Source of the DNA: Streptomyces flavochromogenes
GTDB taxonomy: Bacteria > Actinomycetota > Actinomycetes > Streptomycetales > Streptomycetaceae
Reading direction: 5' to 3'
Length of the DNA stretch: 15,425 nt
NCBI RefSeq assembly: GCF_000717595.1
Contig: NZ_JNZO01000060.1
Coordinates: 1-15,425, forward strand
Position 1 is the first letter of the stretch; each line of letters starts with the position of its first letter. Below the pieces are notes generated by a model. That model was not told the DNA's origin and searched no databases. It saw only the letters and a program-made list of their open reading frames with translations. Made by a program: the position numbers and the translations under genes. Shown piece after piece: positions 6,870 to 14,062 of the stretch.

Positions 6870-7200
6870 AGCCCTCATTGGCCGAGCCTTCGGGAACGTC
6901 CGCGCCCAGGACGCGCGGGCCGCTCTCGTAAAACGGCGCCGGCGGCAGCGCGACACCGCCCCGACGGTCCTCGAAAGCCACGGCGCGATCGACCTCCGCG
7001 GCCGGGACACCGTGCTCGAGCCAGGCGTGGCGGTGACGCTCGATGTCCTGCCGGGCAACACGGATGCCTTCACACGCGACGAAACTCCTGGCCCTGCGGG
7101 TCAAACCGGCCGGCGCGACCGGGACGGGCGTCCGGAACGATCCGACTCCACGTGCCCCGCCCCATGACAAACCCAACGACCGTCTCACCACATAGGACAC
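6870..7200 (-). pseudogene. N-terminal fragment of an uncharacterised actinobacterial protein
   Basis: From the GTG at 7198-7200 the minus frame reads GSFRTPVPVAPAGLTRRARS, FVACEGIRVARQDIERHRHA, WLEHGVPAAEVDRAVAFEDR, LPPAPFYESGPRVLGADVPE and NEGWWIPAEDC. This resembles the N-terminal third of a Streptomyces hypothetical family whose members continue well beyond this point. Here the homology stops at about 6870. The frame remains open for another 280 codons, through the plus-strand patch and into DUF5959, but that fusion is accidental in my view. The IS630 element lies directly upstream, so the native promoter and perhaps the first codons are lost. Confidence 0.5.
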
Positions 7201-7206
7201 GGTCTA

Positions 7207-8404
7207 AGTTCGCGGTTGGTCAGGCTGCCGTGTTGAGGGGGCGTCCGCCCCAGCGGATGCCCTTCTTGCTGCGGACGCGGGCGCGTTCCCTGCGGTCAGC
7301 GGCCAGGACGTGGCGGTGGCGGGCGTTGGCGTTGCGCCAGCGCAGGTAGGCGTGCAGGGTACGTGTCTGCACGGTGTGGTTGGGGTGGTGGGAGTTGGCG
7401 ATGGTGAACTGCCGCAGTGGTCCGAAGTGGGCTTCGATCGGGTTGGCCCAGGACGCGTAGGTCGGGGTGAAGCACAGTTCGACCTTGTGTTTCCTGGCCC
7501 AGCGGCGGATGTCGGCGCCTTTGTGGGCGGACAGGTTGTCCAGGATCACGTAGATGGGTGCGCCGTCGGGGCGGGCGGCGCGGATCGACTTCAGTGCGGC
7601 CAGCGTGTTGGCAACGCCCTTCCTGCGGCGGTTGACGCCCCAAAGGGTGTCGCCGCCGACCGAGTAGCAGCCGTGGAAGTACCGCACTCCGTGGGTGCGG
7701 CGGTAGGCGGCCGGCACCCGGTCGGGCCTGGTCTGCGTGGCCCAGCAGCTGCCTCCGGTCGGTCGGATCCCGAGGGGGCCGAACTCGTCGAAGGCGACCC
7801 GGTCCGGGAAGCGGTCAAGGACCTCCTCGATCCGGTCCAGTTTCGCCTCGCGCTCGGGGTCCGGGAAATCCTTCCAGGTCTTGGTGCGCTGAAAGGTGAC
7901 ACCGCGGCGGGCGAGCAGGCCGCGTAACGTCTCGCGGCCGATGCGAATCACCCGGCCGTGGCTTTTCCGTAGGTAGGCGACGACTATACGCAGTGACCAG
8001 CGGGTGAAGGGCTGGCCGAGCTTGGCGGGGCGGGTGGTGGCCGTCTGGATGACGAAGTCCGCTCAGTCATGGCTGAGTTGGCGGGGACGGCCTCCCGCCC
8101 ACCGAGGGTCCAGGCAGGCCAGTCCGATCTCGTTGAAGCGGTGGATCACATCTCGGATGGTGTCCTCGTCGGCTCGTAGCAGCCGGGCGATCACCGGTAC
8201 CCGGTTCCCGCCGGCCGAGGCCAGCAGCATCATCGCGCGCCGCTAGCGCACCGAGTTGGTGCTGCCCGGCGGACGACCTGCTGCAGCTTCTGCACCTCCT
8301 GGTCCGTCAGTCTGCGCACACGGACAGGCTCGGCCACCGCGCCTCGGCGGTCGGATCGGACGTCACCGCACATCCGACCGCCACGACCACCGACCAGGCG
8401 AACC
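7207..8404 (-). mobile_element. Decayed IS630-family element
   Basis: The element carries an IS630 transposase gene on minus. Its likely ends are AGTTCGCGGTTGGTC (left, from 7207) and, read inward from the right, GGTTCGCCTGGTCGG (from 8404), flanked by TA at 7205-7206 and 8405-8406, as expected for this family. The ends match imperfectly. A longer inverted match including ACCACATAGG lies just outside on both sides, so the boundary could be about 10-20 bp further out. It inserted between the broken gene at 6870-7200 and the promoter side of the DUF1963-like gene. Confidence 0.65.
7220..8337 (-). pseudogene. IS630-family transposase, inactivated
   Basis: Beginning at a GTG (8335-8337; VAEPVRVRRLTDQEVQKLQQ) the gene encodes an N-terminal winged helix (DEDTIRDVIHRFNEIGL) and a DDE domain. 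VAFDEFGPLGIRPTGGSCWA holds the first Asp, YVILDNLSAHKG the second, and YASWANPIEAHFGPLRQF the Glu; it ends SKKGIRWGGRPLNTAA. Damage is visible: one base missing at about 8268, an in-frame TAG (about 8244), an in-frame TGA within SHD*ADF (about 8069), and one residue missing before AFDEFGP. The 3' two-thirds from about 7951 is one open frame of 243 codons and could still be translated, but lacks the DNA-binding part. A scrap of a related element is at 1357-1469. Confidence 0.85.
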
Positions 8405-8484
8405 TATGTGGTCAGAGCAGCACTAGCTAGTAGCACAACCGCTGGAGTGGACGGCATCGAGGCTCCCACGTCATAGGCAGCCCG

Positions 8485-8490
8485 TAGCCT
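8485..8490 (+). promoter_or_regulatory. Possible -10 box for a leaderless DUF1963-like transcript
   Basis: TAGCCT fits the actinobacterial TAnnnT -10 consensus and ends six bases before the ATG at 8497, which places the transcription start on or next to the A of the start codon. No ribosome binding site is seen before that ATG, consistent with a leaderless message. A good -35 box is not obvious. A short AT-rich palindrome, ACTAGCTAGT (8422-8431), lies further upstream. Confidence 0.35.
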
Positions 8491-8496
8491 CTCGCC

Positions 8497-9150
8497 ATGC
8501 AGACAACTCTGATGATCTACGACGGCACCGCACCGGCCCACTCCGACGTCCCGCGTACCGGGGGCGTGCCGCTGGCTCCTGCAGGATTCACCTGGCCCCT
8601 GTGCGGCTCCGGCTGCGGAGGGCCGCTGCAGTTCTTCGCCCATCTCCCCATCGAGGACGGCGTCCTGTCGGTATTCGTGTGCCAGAACGACCCCGGCGCA
8701 TGTGATTTCTGGGACGCGACTTCCGGCGCGAACCGGGTCTACCTGTTTCCCCGGGAGGAACTGCAGCCGGTGTCCGTGCCCGAGACGGGTGTGACGCTAC
8801 TCCCCACCACCTCAGCCATCCGCAGCCACGTCGTGACGCTCGGCCCCGAAGAGAACGACGACCACGACGAACTCGCGCCTGACGCATACGACCTTGCCCG
8901 TTCGGGATGGAAGCGGGAACCCGAAGAACGATTCGGGAGGCAACGCGAAGTGCTCGGGTCACTCGGAGGCAGCCCCTCCTACCTTGAGGACGACCGACTG
9001 CCTGCATGCCCCTGCTGCACCGGCCCGATGGAATTCGCGGCACATCTAGAGGCAGGGATCTCCGCGCAGACCGAGATGAATCTCGGCGGCCAGCTGGGCT
9101 ACGTCTTCGTATGCCGCGCTTGCTGCGAAGGTGCCTTCCTCACAGGCTGA
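8497..9150 (+). CDS. DUF1963-like (YwqG-type) Cys-rich protein
   Basis: This is a 217-residue, probably cytoplasmic protein. It resembles the DUF1963/YwqG family: GFTWPLCGSGCGGPLQFFAH followed by VFVCQNDPGACDFW. The family role is not established. The pattern occurs twice. The N-terminal unit has C36, C40, C62 and C69. The C-terminal unit (ACPCCTGPMEFAAHLEAG, then GYVFVCRACCEGAFL) has C171, C173, C174, C206, C209 and C210. Paired cysteines followed by a PL/PM-x-F-x-A-H-L segment suggest two metal-binding knuckles. An acidic linker (EENDDHDE) lies between. The gene is open throughout with high G/C3. The decayed IS630 ends about 90 bp upstream, so the promoter may be original. Confidence 0.75.
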   Translation: MQTTLMIYDGTAPAHSDVPRTGGVPLAPAGFTWPLCGSGCGGPLQFFAHLPIEDGVLSVFVCQNDPGACDFWDATSGANRVYLFPREELQPVSVPETGVTLLPTTSAIRSHVVTLGPEENDDHDELAPDAYDLARSGWKREPEERFGRQREVLGSLGGSPSYLEDDRLPACPCCTGPMEFAAHLEAGISAQTEMNLGGQLGYVFVCRACCEGAFLTG

Positions 9151-9334
9151 GCAGGCCGCACCGAAGCCGACGCTCCGTCAGCCGCTGTGCCAGAGCCGAC
9201 GGAGGCTTGCGGGCTGCCCTGCGATTGATCTTGGCCGTCTGGGACATGCGGAAGGCGGCGCGAGTTGTCTGGTGCGTGAAGACCAAGCGGTGGCGGCGAG
9301 TTCGTTCTCGCCGGCCTCGGCGGCGAGCCGGTAG
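9151..9334. other. Unassigned DNA between DUF1963-like gene and integrase relic
   Basis: No convincing gene was found. Short open stretches on both strands (for example RAAFRMSQTAKINRRAARKP on minus) are not recognised. An in-frame TAG at 9332-9334 immediately precedes the readable integrase homology, so some of this is probably eroded integrase sequence. Confidence 0.3.
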
Positions 9335-9589
9335 CTGTGCAGGTGGCAGGCCCGGGCTCTGCTGGACGAGCACACCGCCGTACGCGGGCCGGGCACCGGC
9401 TCGGACCTGCACGAGTACCGCCGCTCCCCCCCCTGACTCACCTCGGTGAGCAGGGAGCGTCGCTGCTGATGCTGATGGCGAAGTCCCGGTACAAGAAGCC
9501 GGAGAACGTCCGCCGGCACTTCAAGGCCGTCCCCGGAAGCGATCGCCGAGCTCACGGCTCTGCTCGCTCCGGGAGACAGCCGCCGCTGA
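9335..9589 (+). pseudogene. Tyrosine recombinase (phage/ICE integrase), dead C-terminal relic
   Basis: Pieces of a site-specific tyrosine recombinase are read in three frames: [20 protein letters not shown] with HEYRRS, then [20 protein letters not shown] with [14 protein letters not shown], then [17 protein letters not shown] and TGA. The frames are separated by a C-run frameshift (eight C at about 9426-9433) and an extra G near 9538. Relatives that I recall have [17 protein letters not shown]. Here the box III His is Tyr and the catalytic Tyr nucleophile is His, while the HxxR (HEYR) is retained. It therefore cannot recombine even if the frameshifts were repaired. It indicates that an integrative element once ended here, though I see no clear attachment-site repeat. 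Confidence 0.75.
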
Positions 9590-9826
9590 ACGGCTCCTGC
9601 CGGGGCGGAGCGGCCTTATCGCGGGGCGCTTCGCAGGCTGGGAAACAGAGCCCGGGCATGCTCGGACGCGCAGCTCGTGGCCGAGTGCGGCGATAGCCGT
9701 CCGTCGCTGGTGAAGCTCCTCCTCGTCTCGCTGCTCGGGGGCGGTGCTGGTGGCGGAGGGGTGGGGCAGGGGCGATGTCATAGGGCTTACGGTGCGTGGC
9801 CGCATGCTGCGGCCGGGCGGCGGGGA
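9590..9826. other. Unassigned DNA downstream of the dehydrogenase pseudogene
   Basis: No recognised gene. A minus-strand ATG at 9779-9781 opens a short frame ([27 protein letters not shown]) that looks partly protein-like but dissolves into shadow sequence of the integrase relic. It could be the start of a gene truncated there. No clear terminator was found for the minus-strand operon. Confidence 0.25.
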
Positions 9827-10859
9827 TCAGCTCGGGGCCGGGGCAGGGTCGATGTCCCGTACGAAGACGGGCTTCAGCCGCTTCTCAGGCAGTGCGTCGG
9901 GGAGTTGTTCCCAGTCGAGGACGTGGGAGACGACGTGGTCGGGGAAGACCTTTCCGGAGGCGGCGAGGGCGAGGGCATCGGGCATGTGGGCGCGGACGTT
10001 GTCGCGGGCGATGCGCAGGGTGACGCCGGTGAGGTACATGCCCAGGAGCGGCAGCTCGCCGGGGCGGAAGTGGTTGCCGGCCGATTCGCAGATGCCCTCG
10101 GGGGCGAGGGAACCGAGGGCGAGGGCGAGCTGGTCGACGCGGCCGGTGGCCTCGACGGCGATGTCGAATCCGTGCCGGATCGGCTCGATCGCCTCGGCGG
10201 TACGGGCGCCGAAGCCCTCGGCGAGCTTGCGGTGCTCGGCGCGGGGTCGACATACAGGACGTCGGAGGCGCCGAGGGCGCGGGCGATGTCGCACACGTAC
10301 AGGCCGATGCTGCCGCGGGCGACGACCAGGACCCGGGCGCCGGGGCGGGCCTTGAGATGGGGGCGACGAGTCGCCCGAACAGCGACCAGTTGTCGCTGGC
10401 CGAGGCCATCGCAACCGGGGCGAGGACGGTGGGCAGTGGGACGAGCATGGCGTCGGCGTAGGGGACGCGGACCAGGTCGGAGAAGAGGCCTCCCCAGCTA
10501 CCGCCGATCGGCGCGCCGTACATGGCCATGTGCGGGACCGAGACGTAGTGGGCGGTGAATCCCCGCCGCGGCAGGGGGTGCAGGTGCCGCAGCTGATGGA
10601 CCAGGGCCCCACGACCAGGTCGCCGGGGGCCACGGTGGTGACCTGGTCACCGATGTCGGTGACGCGGGCGACGCATTCGTGGCCGAGGACGAACGGCGGG
10701 TCAATGAAGCCGTGCCCGGCGAGGGTGGAGGAGTCCACGTCGCAGGAGGAGGTGGCGGCGACGGGGGGCGACGATCGCCTCCAGGCCGGGCCGGACCCTG
10801 GGGTCGGGCGCCTCGCGCCATTCGACCGTGCGGCGGGCGATGCAGGTCAGTTCACGCAT
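9827..10859 (-). pseudogene. Zinc-dependent alcohol dehydrogenase (MDR family), multiply frameshifted
   Basis: The ATG at 10857-10859 overlaps the end of the tautomerase gene. The reconstructed protein (about 340 residues) starts MRELTCIARRTVEWREAPDP. It carries the catalytic-zinc GHE motif (VLGHECVARV), the structural CGTCTPC segment, and a Rossmann part (ARVLVVARGSIGLYV, where one Gly of GGGSIG is Arg). It ends in the dehydrogenase C-terminus (LPEKRLKPVFVRDIDP). Four frame changes are needed, near 10765, 10563, 10360 and 10245. Several fall in G/C runs, so assembly error is possible, but as read the gene is inactive. It would have oxidised an alcohol or aldehyde substrate with NAD(P), downstream of and coupled to the tautomerase. 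Confidence 0.8.
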
Positions 10860-11283
10860 CGGCCCGCTGCCCCTTCGCCAGGGTGATCAGGTCGGCGTAG
10901 CGGACAACGGAGCCGCCCGCGCCCCAGGTGCCCTCGGGCTGCTCGTGCACGAGCACCCACACCCGCAGCGCCTGGTCCGGGGACAGGCCGGCGGCCGCGA
11001 GCACGGTGGCAGTGGCCTCCTCCACCAGGCCCGCTTTGCGCCGCTCCGACAGAGCCCCCTGGGGAACCGTCACCTCGACCAGGAAGCGGGGCGCGTCGTC
11101 CTCGGCCGTCTTCTGCGCGCCCTCGGGCAGCTCGGTGAGGTAGCTCCAGGCCTGGGCCCGGAAGAAGGAGGTGTCGGGGGCGCCCTCCCACCGCAGCAGC
11201 GCGGTGGCGAGATCCTGCTGGATCGTCGCGCGGCCCTGATCGGTCAGGGCGCCGGTCGGGGCGGTCAACCGGATCTTCGGCAT
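10852..11283 (-). CDS. Tautomerase-family protein (4-OT/MIF-like)
   Basis: This is a 143-residue protein beginning MPKIRLTAPTGALTDQGR. Pro2 is the expected catalytic base of the tautomerase superfamily, exposed after Met removal. Two beta-alpha-beta units are visible: residues 2-50 and 66-112 (FLVEVTVPQGALSERRKAGL), as in the fused 4-oxalocrotonate tautomerase/MIF fold. The ATG at 11281-11283 was chosen because it puts Pro at position 2 and has AGGAG six bases upstream; an ATG 15 codons earlier lies inside the operator region. The stop overlaps the start of the dehydrogenase pseudogene. Divergent from the TetR gene, it is probably repressed by it. The substrate cannot be told from sequence. 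Confidence 0.82.
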   Translation of the reverse strand: MPKIRLTAPTGALTDQGRATIQQDLATALLRWEGAPDTSFFRAQAWSYLTELPEGAQKTAEDDAPRFLVEVTVPQGALSERRKAGLVEEATATVLAAAGLSPDQALRVWVLVHEQPEGTWGAGGSVVRYADLITLAKGQRADA

Positions 11284-11308
11284 GGCAGCTCCTCGATTCT
11301 TGGGCAAC

Positions 11309-11334
11309 CTCGTTATGACGATCGTCATAACGAG
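11309..11334. promoter_or_regulatory. Perfect 26-bp palindrome, likely TetR operator O1
   Basis: Half-site CTCGTTATGACGA (11309-11321) is followed at once by its exact reverse complement (11322-11334). The site lies between the divergent tautomerase and TetR genes, where regulators of this family bind. It overlaps the place where the tautomerase promoter should lie (weak -35-like GTGACC and -10-like CATAAC on minus). Confidence 0.75.
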
Positions 11335-11343
11335 AGGTCACGG

Positions 11344-11374
11344 TAGACTATGACGGTCGTTATAGCCAGAGGAG
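11344..11374 (+). promoter_or_regulatory. TetR gene promoter, second operator copy O2 and ribosome binding site
   Basis: TAGACT (11344-11349) fits a -10 box. Overlapping its end, 11348-11365 contains a degenerate copy of the O1 core: ATGACGGTCGTTAT against ATGACGATCGTCAT. AGAGGAG at 11368-11374 precedes the GTG start at 11383 by eight bases. Repressor bound at O2 would cover the transcription start, implying autorepression. Confidence 0.6.
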
Positions 11375-11382
11375 ATGTGCAG

Positions 11383-11973
11383 GTGGCCAAGAGCAGCAGC
11401 GGTACGCCGTCCCGCGAGCGGATCGTGGCCGGCGCCGCCGACATGATCAGCCGGCGCGGGCTGAGCGCCACGAGCATCCGGGAGATGGCCAAGCACGCCC
11501 AGGCGCCGCTCGGCTCGACGTACCACTACTTCCCCGAGGGCAAGCAGCAGCTGGCCGCAGAGGCCGTCCGCTACACGGGGGAATGGGTCGCCCGCAGCCT
11601 GCGCAAGGAACTCGCGGACGGCCCGGCAGCCGGACTGAGCGCCTTCCTGGCCCTGTGGCGGGGGATCGTCGTCGACACCGACTTCCACGCCGGGTGCCCC
11701 GTCCTGGCCGTGGCCATCGAGGAACCCCCGGCTGACGAGGTGCCGCCCGCCCTGGCCGCCGCTGCCGAGGTCTTCGACCAGTGGGAGGGGCTGCTCGCCG
11801 ACTCCCTGCGTGCGCACGGCGCAGGCGCCGAGCAGGCGGCGCAGGTCGCCACGCTCATCGTCGCAGCCGTCGAGGGCACCGTGGCCCTGTGCCGCGCCAA
11901 GCGCAGCACCGAACCCCTGGACCGCACCGCGGCGCAGCTCCAGGCCCTCATCGACGCCACGATCAAGCACTGA
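11383..11973 (+). CDS. TetR-family transcriptional regulator
   Basis: This is a 196-residue regulator. The N-terminal helix-turn-helix (SRERIVAGAADMISRRGLSA, then TSIREMAKHAQAPLGSTYHY and F) spans about residues 10-50 and is typical of TetR proteins; STYHYFP is the family's recognition-helix end. The C-terminal ligand domain (GCPVLAVAIEEPP, then ALCRAKRSTEPLDRTAAQLQ) resembles the YxaF/LmrA-type branch. I chose the GTG at 11383 because AGGAG lies eight bases upstream; an ATG at 11350 is in frame but sits in the operator. The divergent layout and two matching palindromes suggest that it represses itself and the tautomerase/dehydrogenase operon until a small-molecule ligand binds. The inducer is unknown. 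A Tn3 relic begins just after its stop. Confidence 0.92.
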   Translation: MAKSSSGTPSRERIVAGAADMISRRGLSATSIREMAKHAQAPLGSTYHYFPEGKQQLAAEAVRYTGEWVARSLRKELADGPAAGLSAFLALWRGIVVDTDFHAGCPVLAVAIEEPPADEVPPALAAAAEVFDQWEGLLADSLRAHGAGAEQAAQVATLIVAAVEGTVALCRAKRSTEPLDRTAAQLQALIDATIKH

Positions 11974-11989
11974 GGGCCTCGCCGAGGGG

Positions 11990-12327
11990 TGCTTGTTCGC
12001 GGCGCGGCCGACGGCCCGCGACGTGTGCCACGCAAGCGCGGCACCATCCACCAGGCGAACCGCGACGGTCTGGAGGACCAGCTCGGCGCGCTGAGCCTGG
12101 TCCTCAACGCCATCGTGCTCTGGACCACGAAGTACATGGACGCCTCGCCCAGCTCCGATCAGAAGGCCACGAGCTGCGGGACAAGGACATCGCCCGGCTC
12201 TCCCCGCTGAAGCACCGCAACCTCAACGTGCTCGGCCGCTACCGCTTCGTCGCCTCCCCCGGCCGCCGATGCCCTGCGCCCGCTGCGCGACCATGATGCC
12301 GCCGGGCTCGGGCTCGACGAGGAGTAG
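11990..12327 (+). pseudogene. Tn3-family transposase, C-terminal relic
   Basis: The frame KRGTIHQANRDGLEDQLGAL, SLVLNAIVLWTTKYMDA is the conserved C-terminal region of Tn3 (DDE_Tnp_Tn3) transposases. After MDA the reading shifts to AQLRSEGHELRDKDIARLSP, LKHRNLNVLGRYRFVAS and then again to AADALRPLRDHDAAGLGLDE, ending in TAG at 12325-12327. At least two frameshifts are present and the N-terminal ~85% is absent. No terminal inverted repeat was identified with confidence. Its 5' edge lies within about 20 bp of the TetR stop, so a Tn3-type event probably defined that border of the cluster. Confidence 0.8.
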
Positions 12328-12790
12328 AGGCACTCCTGGCGTCTCCCGCGCTACCCCTGGCCCAGCCGCTGACCTCACCCCGCACCCGAGACTCCCGCGG
12401 CGGTATTGCCGCCGCGTTCCAGGGGTGCCGGATTGTCACCGTGGTTGAGCCCCGATCCGGGACCCCCCACCACTCCCGGCCCACACCTCACGGCGCCAAA
12501 AACACGAAGGCCCTGACCGCTCGGGAGTCCAGGGACCTTCGGCGCCGGGGACACTGACACGGCGCCGACGCCGCGCAGGAATGAGAGCCGGGGACCGCAC
12601 AGGACCCCACGTGGGGGGCTTCGCCCTCTCAACGCGTACAGCCCCGGCCAGGAATCGGCAGCCAGATCGCTCGTGGAAGTCGGCTTCGAGGAGGGACTGT
12701 CGATTACCCGGCGAGCAGGGCCCGGACGACCACTCCGAGCCGGCGGCCCGGACCACCCGGCTAGCTGAACCGACCGAGCCCCGCCGATGC
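12328..12790. other. Non-coding stretch downstream of the LtrA-family gene
   Basis: About 460 bp with no gene recognised on either strand; long open frames here are Arg/Pro-rich shadows. It contains the terminator-like hairpin at 12498-12540 and several shorter G+C-rich inverted repeats. The left part probably includes eroded Tn3 sequence. Confidence 0.4.
12498..12540 (-). terminator. Rho-independent-type terminator (minus strand)
   Basis: Read on minus, GAAGGTCCCTG (12540-12530) pairs with CAGGGCCTTC (12515-12506), with one bulged base, and the loop is GACTCCCGAGCGGT. Then comes GTGTTTTT (five T, 12502-12498). This is a good stem with a T-run and would end transcripts arriving from the LtrA-family gene, about 250 bp upstream. 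An outer GGCGCC pair may extend the structure. Confidence 0.6.
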
Positions 12791-14062
12791 CTACTGCGTA
12801 CCGAGCTCTTCGAGCATCTGCTGTTGGTGGCGGTGGCCGATCGTCTCGTAGCCGATCACGGTGACGAACGGCGCGAGCATGACTACCAGCAGGCATACCG
12901 CGATGGCCACGCCGGCGGCGGCCAGGAGGACTGCCGTGAGCAGTACGGCGATGGTGAGGGTGACCAGAAGGATGTGGAAGCGATCTGCCGTGGACAGCAG
13001 CAGGGTGTGCAGGAGGTAGACCATCAGCATGTAGAGGCCGACCGGGATGGCGAGGGAGACGACGACGGCGGTGCCGGAGATCTTGGCGTGGTGTTCCATG
13101 TACAGGCCTGCCACGTGCAGCCCGGCGCCGGCTCCGGCGACGCCGACGAACAGGGGGATGTGGCCGTAGCCGAAGAGGTATCCGCGGTCGCGGCGGTGCG
13201 CCAGGATGTCGCCGAACGGCGTCAGGAAATACATCCACCACATGCCGAAAGTCAGGCCGACACCGGCGATGACGACGGCGATGGCGTTCCACGTCCAGTG
13301 TGTGCCGTCCCCGCCGCCCAGGAGGTCGCCGGAGGAGGCGACGGTACCGACGACGCCCTCGCCGAGGACGATGATCGCGAAGAGTCCGTATCGTTCGGCG
13401 ACGTGGTGCGGGTGCCAGGGGGTGCCGCCCGCGGAGCCCTGCGTAAGCACCGGCAGGACGAGTTCGAGGGCGCCCAGGACGCCGAACGCGGCGAAGACGG
13501 CGCCGATCGGCATGTGCACGAAGGCCACGACGATCCAACCGGCCTGGACGATCACCGTCCAGCGGATGTTGGCCATGCCGACGTCGTGGAACGACGGGGA
13601 CTGGCGGGCGGCGCGCCACCACTGGAGCACCATCGCGATCCGCATCACGACGTAGCCGATGACCATGGCACGCAGTTCGAGGTGGCCGCCCTCCTCGACG
13701 GAGTGGAACATCGCGGGCAGGCCGAGAGAGAACACGACGACGCCGATCATCTGCAGCATCGTCACGGCCCGGTAGAGCCAGTCGTCGGTTGCGAAGGCAG
13801 AGGCGAACCAGCTGAAGCTGATCCAGGCAATACTGATCGCGAACATCGCCAGGACGAACGCGATGACGGCCTGGCCGACATGCCCCTCGGCAACCATCTC
13901 GGCGAACTGGAACGCCGCCGTGCCGACGGCGACCACGAAGGTCAGGTCGAACAACAGCTCCAGCGGCGAGGCGGTCCGGCCATGCTCTTCCGGGTCACGG
14001 CCGGTCATGGGGACCAGCCGTCGCGACAGACCGAACTTGCCGATGGATGGGGAATCGTTCAT
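12791..14062 (-). CDS. Low-temperature-requirement A (LtrA) family membrane protein
   Basis: This is a 423-residue polytopic membrane protein with about ten or more hydrophobic segments. Family landmarks are the N-terminal ASPLELLFDLTFVVAVGTAA and the central HHVAERYGLFAIIVLGEGVV. LtrA was first named in Listeria for growth at low temperature; the biochemical role of the family is not settled. It is unrelated to the group II intron LtrA. The ATG at 14060-14062 (MNDSPSIGKFGLSRRLVPM) was chosen to give the usual family length; the frame is open for 23 more codons upstream. No strong ribosome binding site is seen. A TACTGT four bases before the ATG suggests a near-leaderless transcript, weakly. 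A terminator-like hairpin lies downstream at 12498-12540. Confidence 0.88.
   Translation of the reverse strand: MNDSPSIGKFGLSRRLVPMTGRDPEEHGRTASPLELLFDLTFVVAVGTAAFQFAEMVAEGHVGQAVIAFVLAMFAISIAWISFSWFASAFATDDWLYRAVTMLQMIGVVVFSLGLPAMFHSVEEGGHLELRAMVIGYVVMRIAMVLQWWRAARQSPSFHDVGMANIRWTVIVQAGWIVVAFVHMPIGAVFAAFGVLGALELVLPVLTQGSAGGTPWHPHHVAERYGLFAIIVLGEGVVGTVASSGDLLGGGDGTHWTWNAIAVVIAGVGLTFGMWWMYFLTPFGDILAHRRDRGYLFGYGHIPLFVGVAGAGAGLHVAGLYMEHHAKISGTAVVVSLAIPVGLYMLMVYLLHTLLLSTADRFHILLVTLTIAVLLTAVLLAAAGVAIAVCLLVVMLAPFVTVIGYETIGHRHQQQMLEELGTQ

Noticed and set aside
6019..7167. Long plus-strand frame across the same region
   Set aside because: It is antisense to the DUF5959-like gene for its first third and antisense to the other minus-strand gene at its end; only 6634-6868 looks coding on plus.
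6001..7200. One continuous 399-residue minus-strand protein
   Set aside because: Only the ends look real (an unrelated N-terminal fragment and DUF5959); the middle has plus-strand coding character, so the fusion is accidental.
7220..7951. Functional 243-residue IS630 transposase
   Set aside because: The frame lacks the DNA-binding N-terminus, which is present upstream but broken by two stops and a frameshift, so it is part of a pseudogene.
9677..10558. Long plus-strand open frame opposite the dehydrogenase
   Set aside because: Composition is Gly/Glu/Arg-rich antisense; dehydrogenase motifs are clear on minus even though frameshifted.
12498..12540. Attachment site or tRNA remnant
   Set aside because: The inverted repeat followed by a T-run on minus is better explained as a terminator; no tRNA features.
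12375..13622. Long minus-strand open frame of about 415 codons
   Set aside because: Arg/Pro-rich shadow in another frame of the LtrA-family gene; no recognisable motif.
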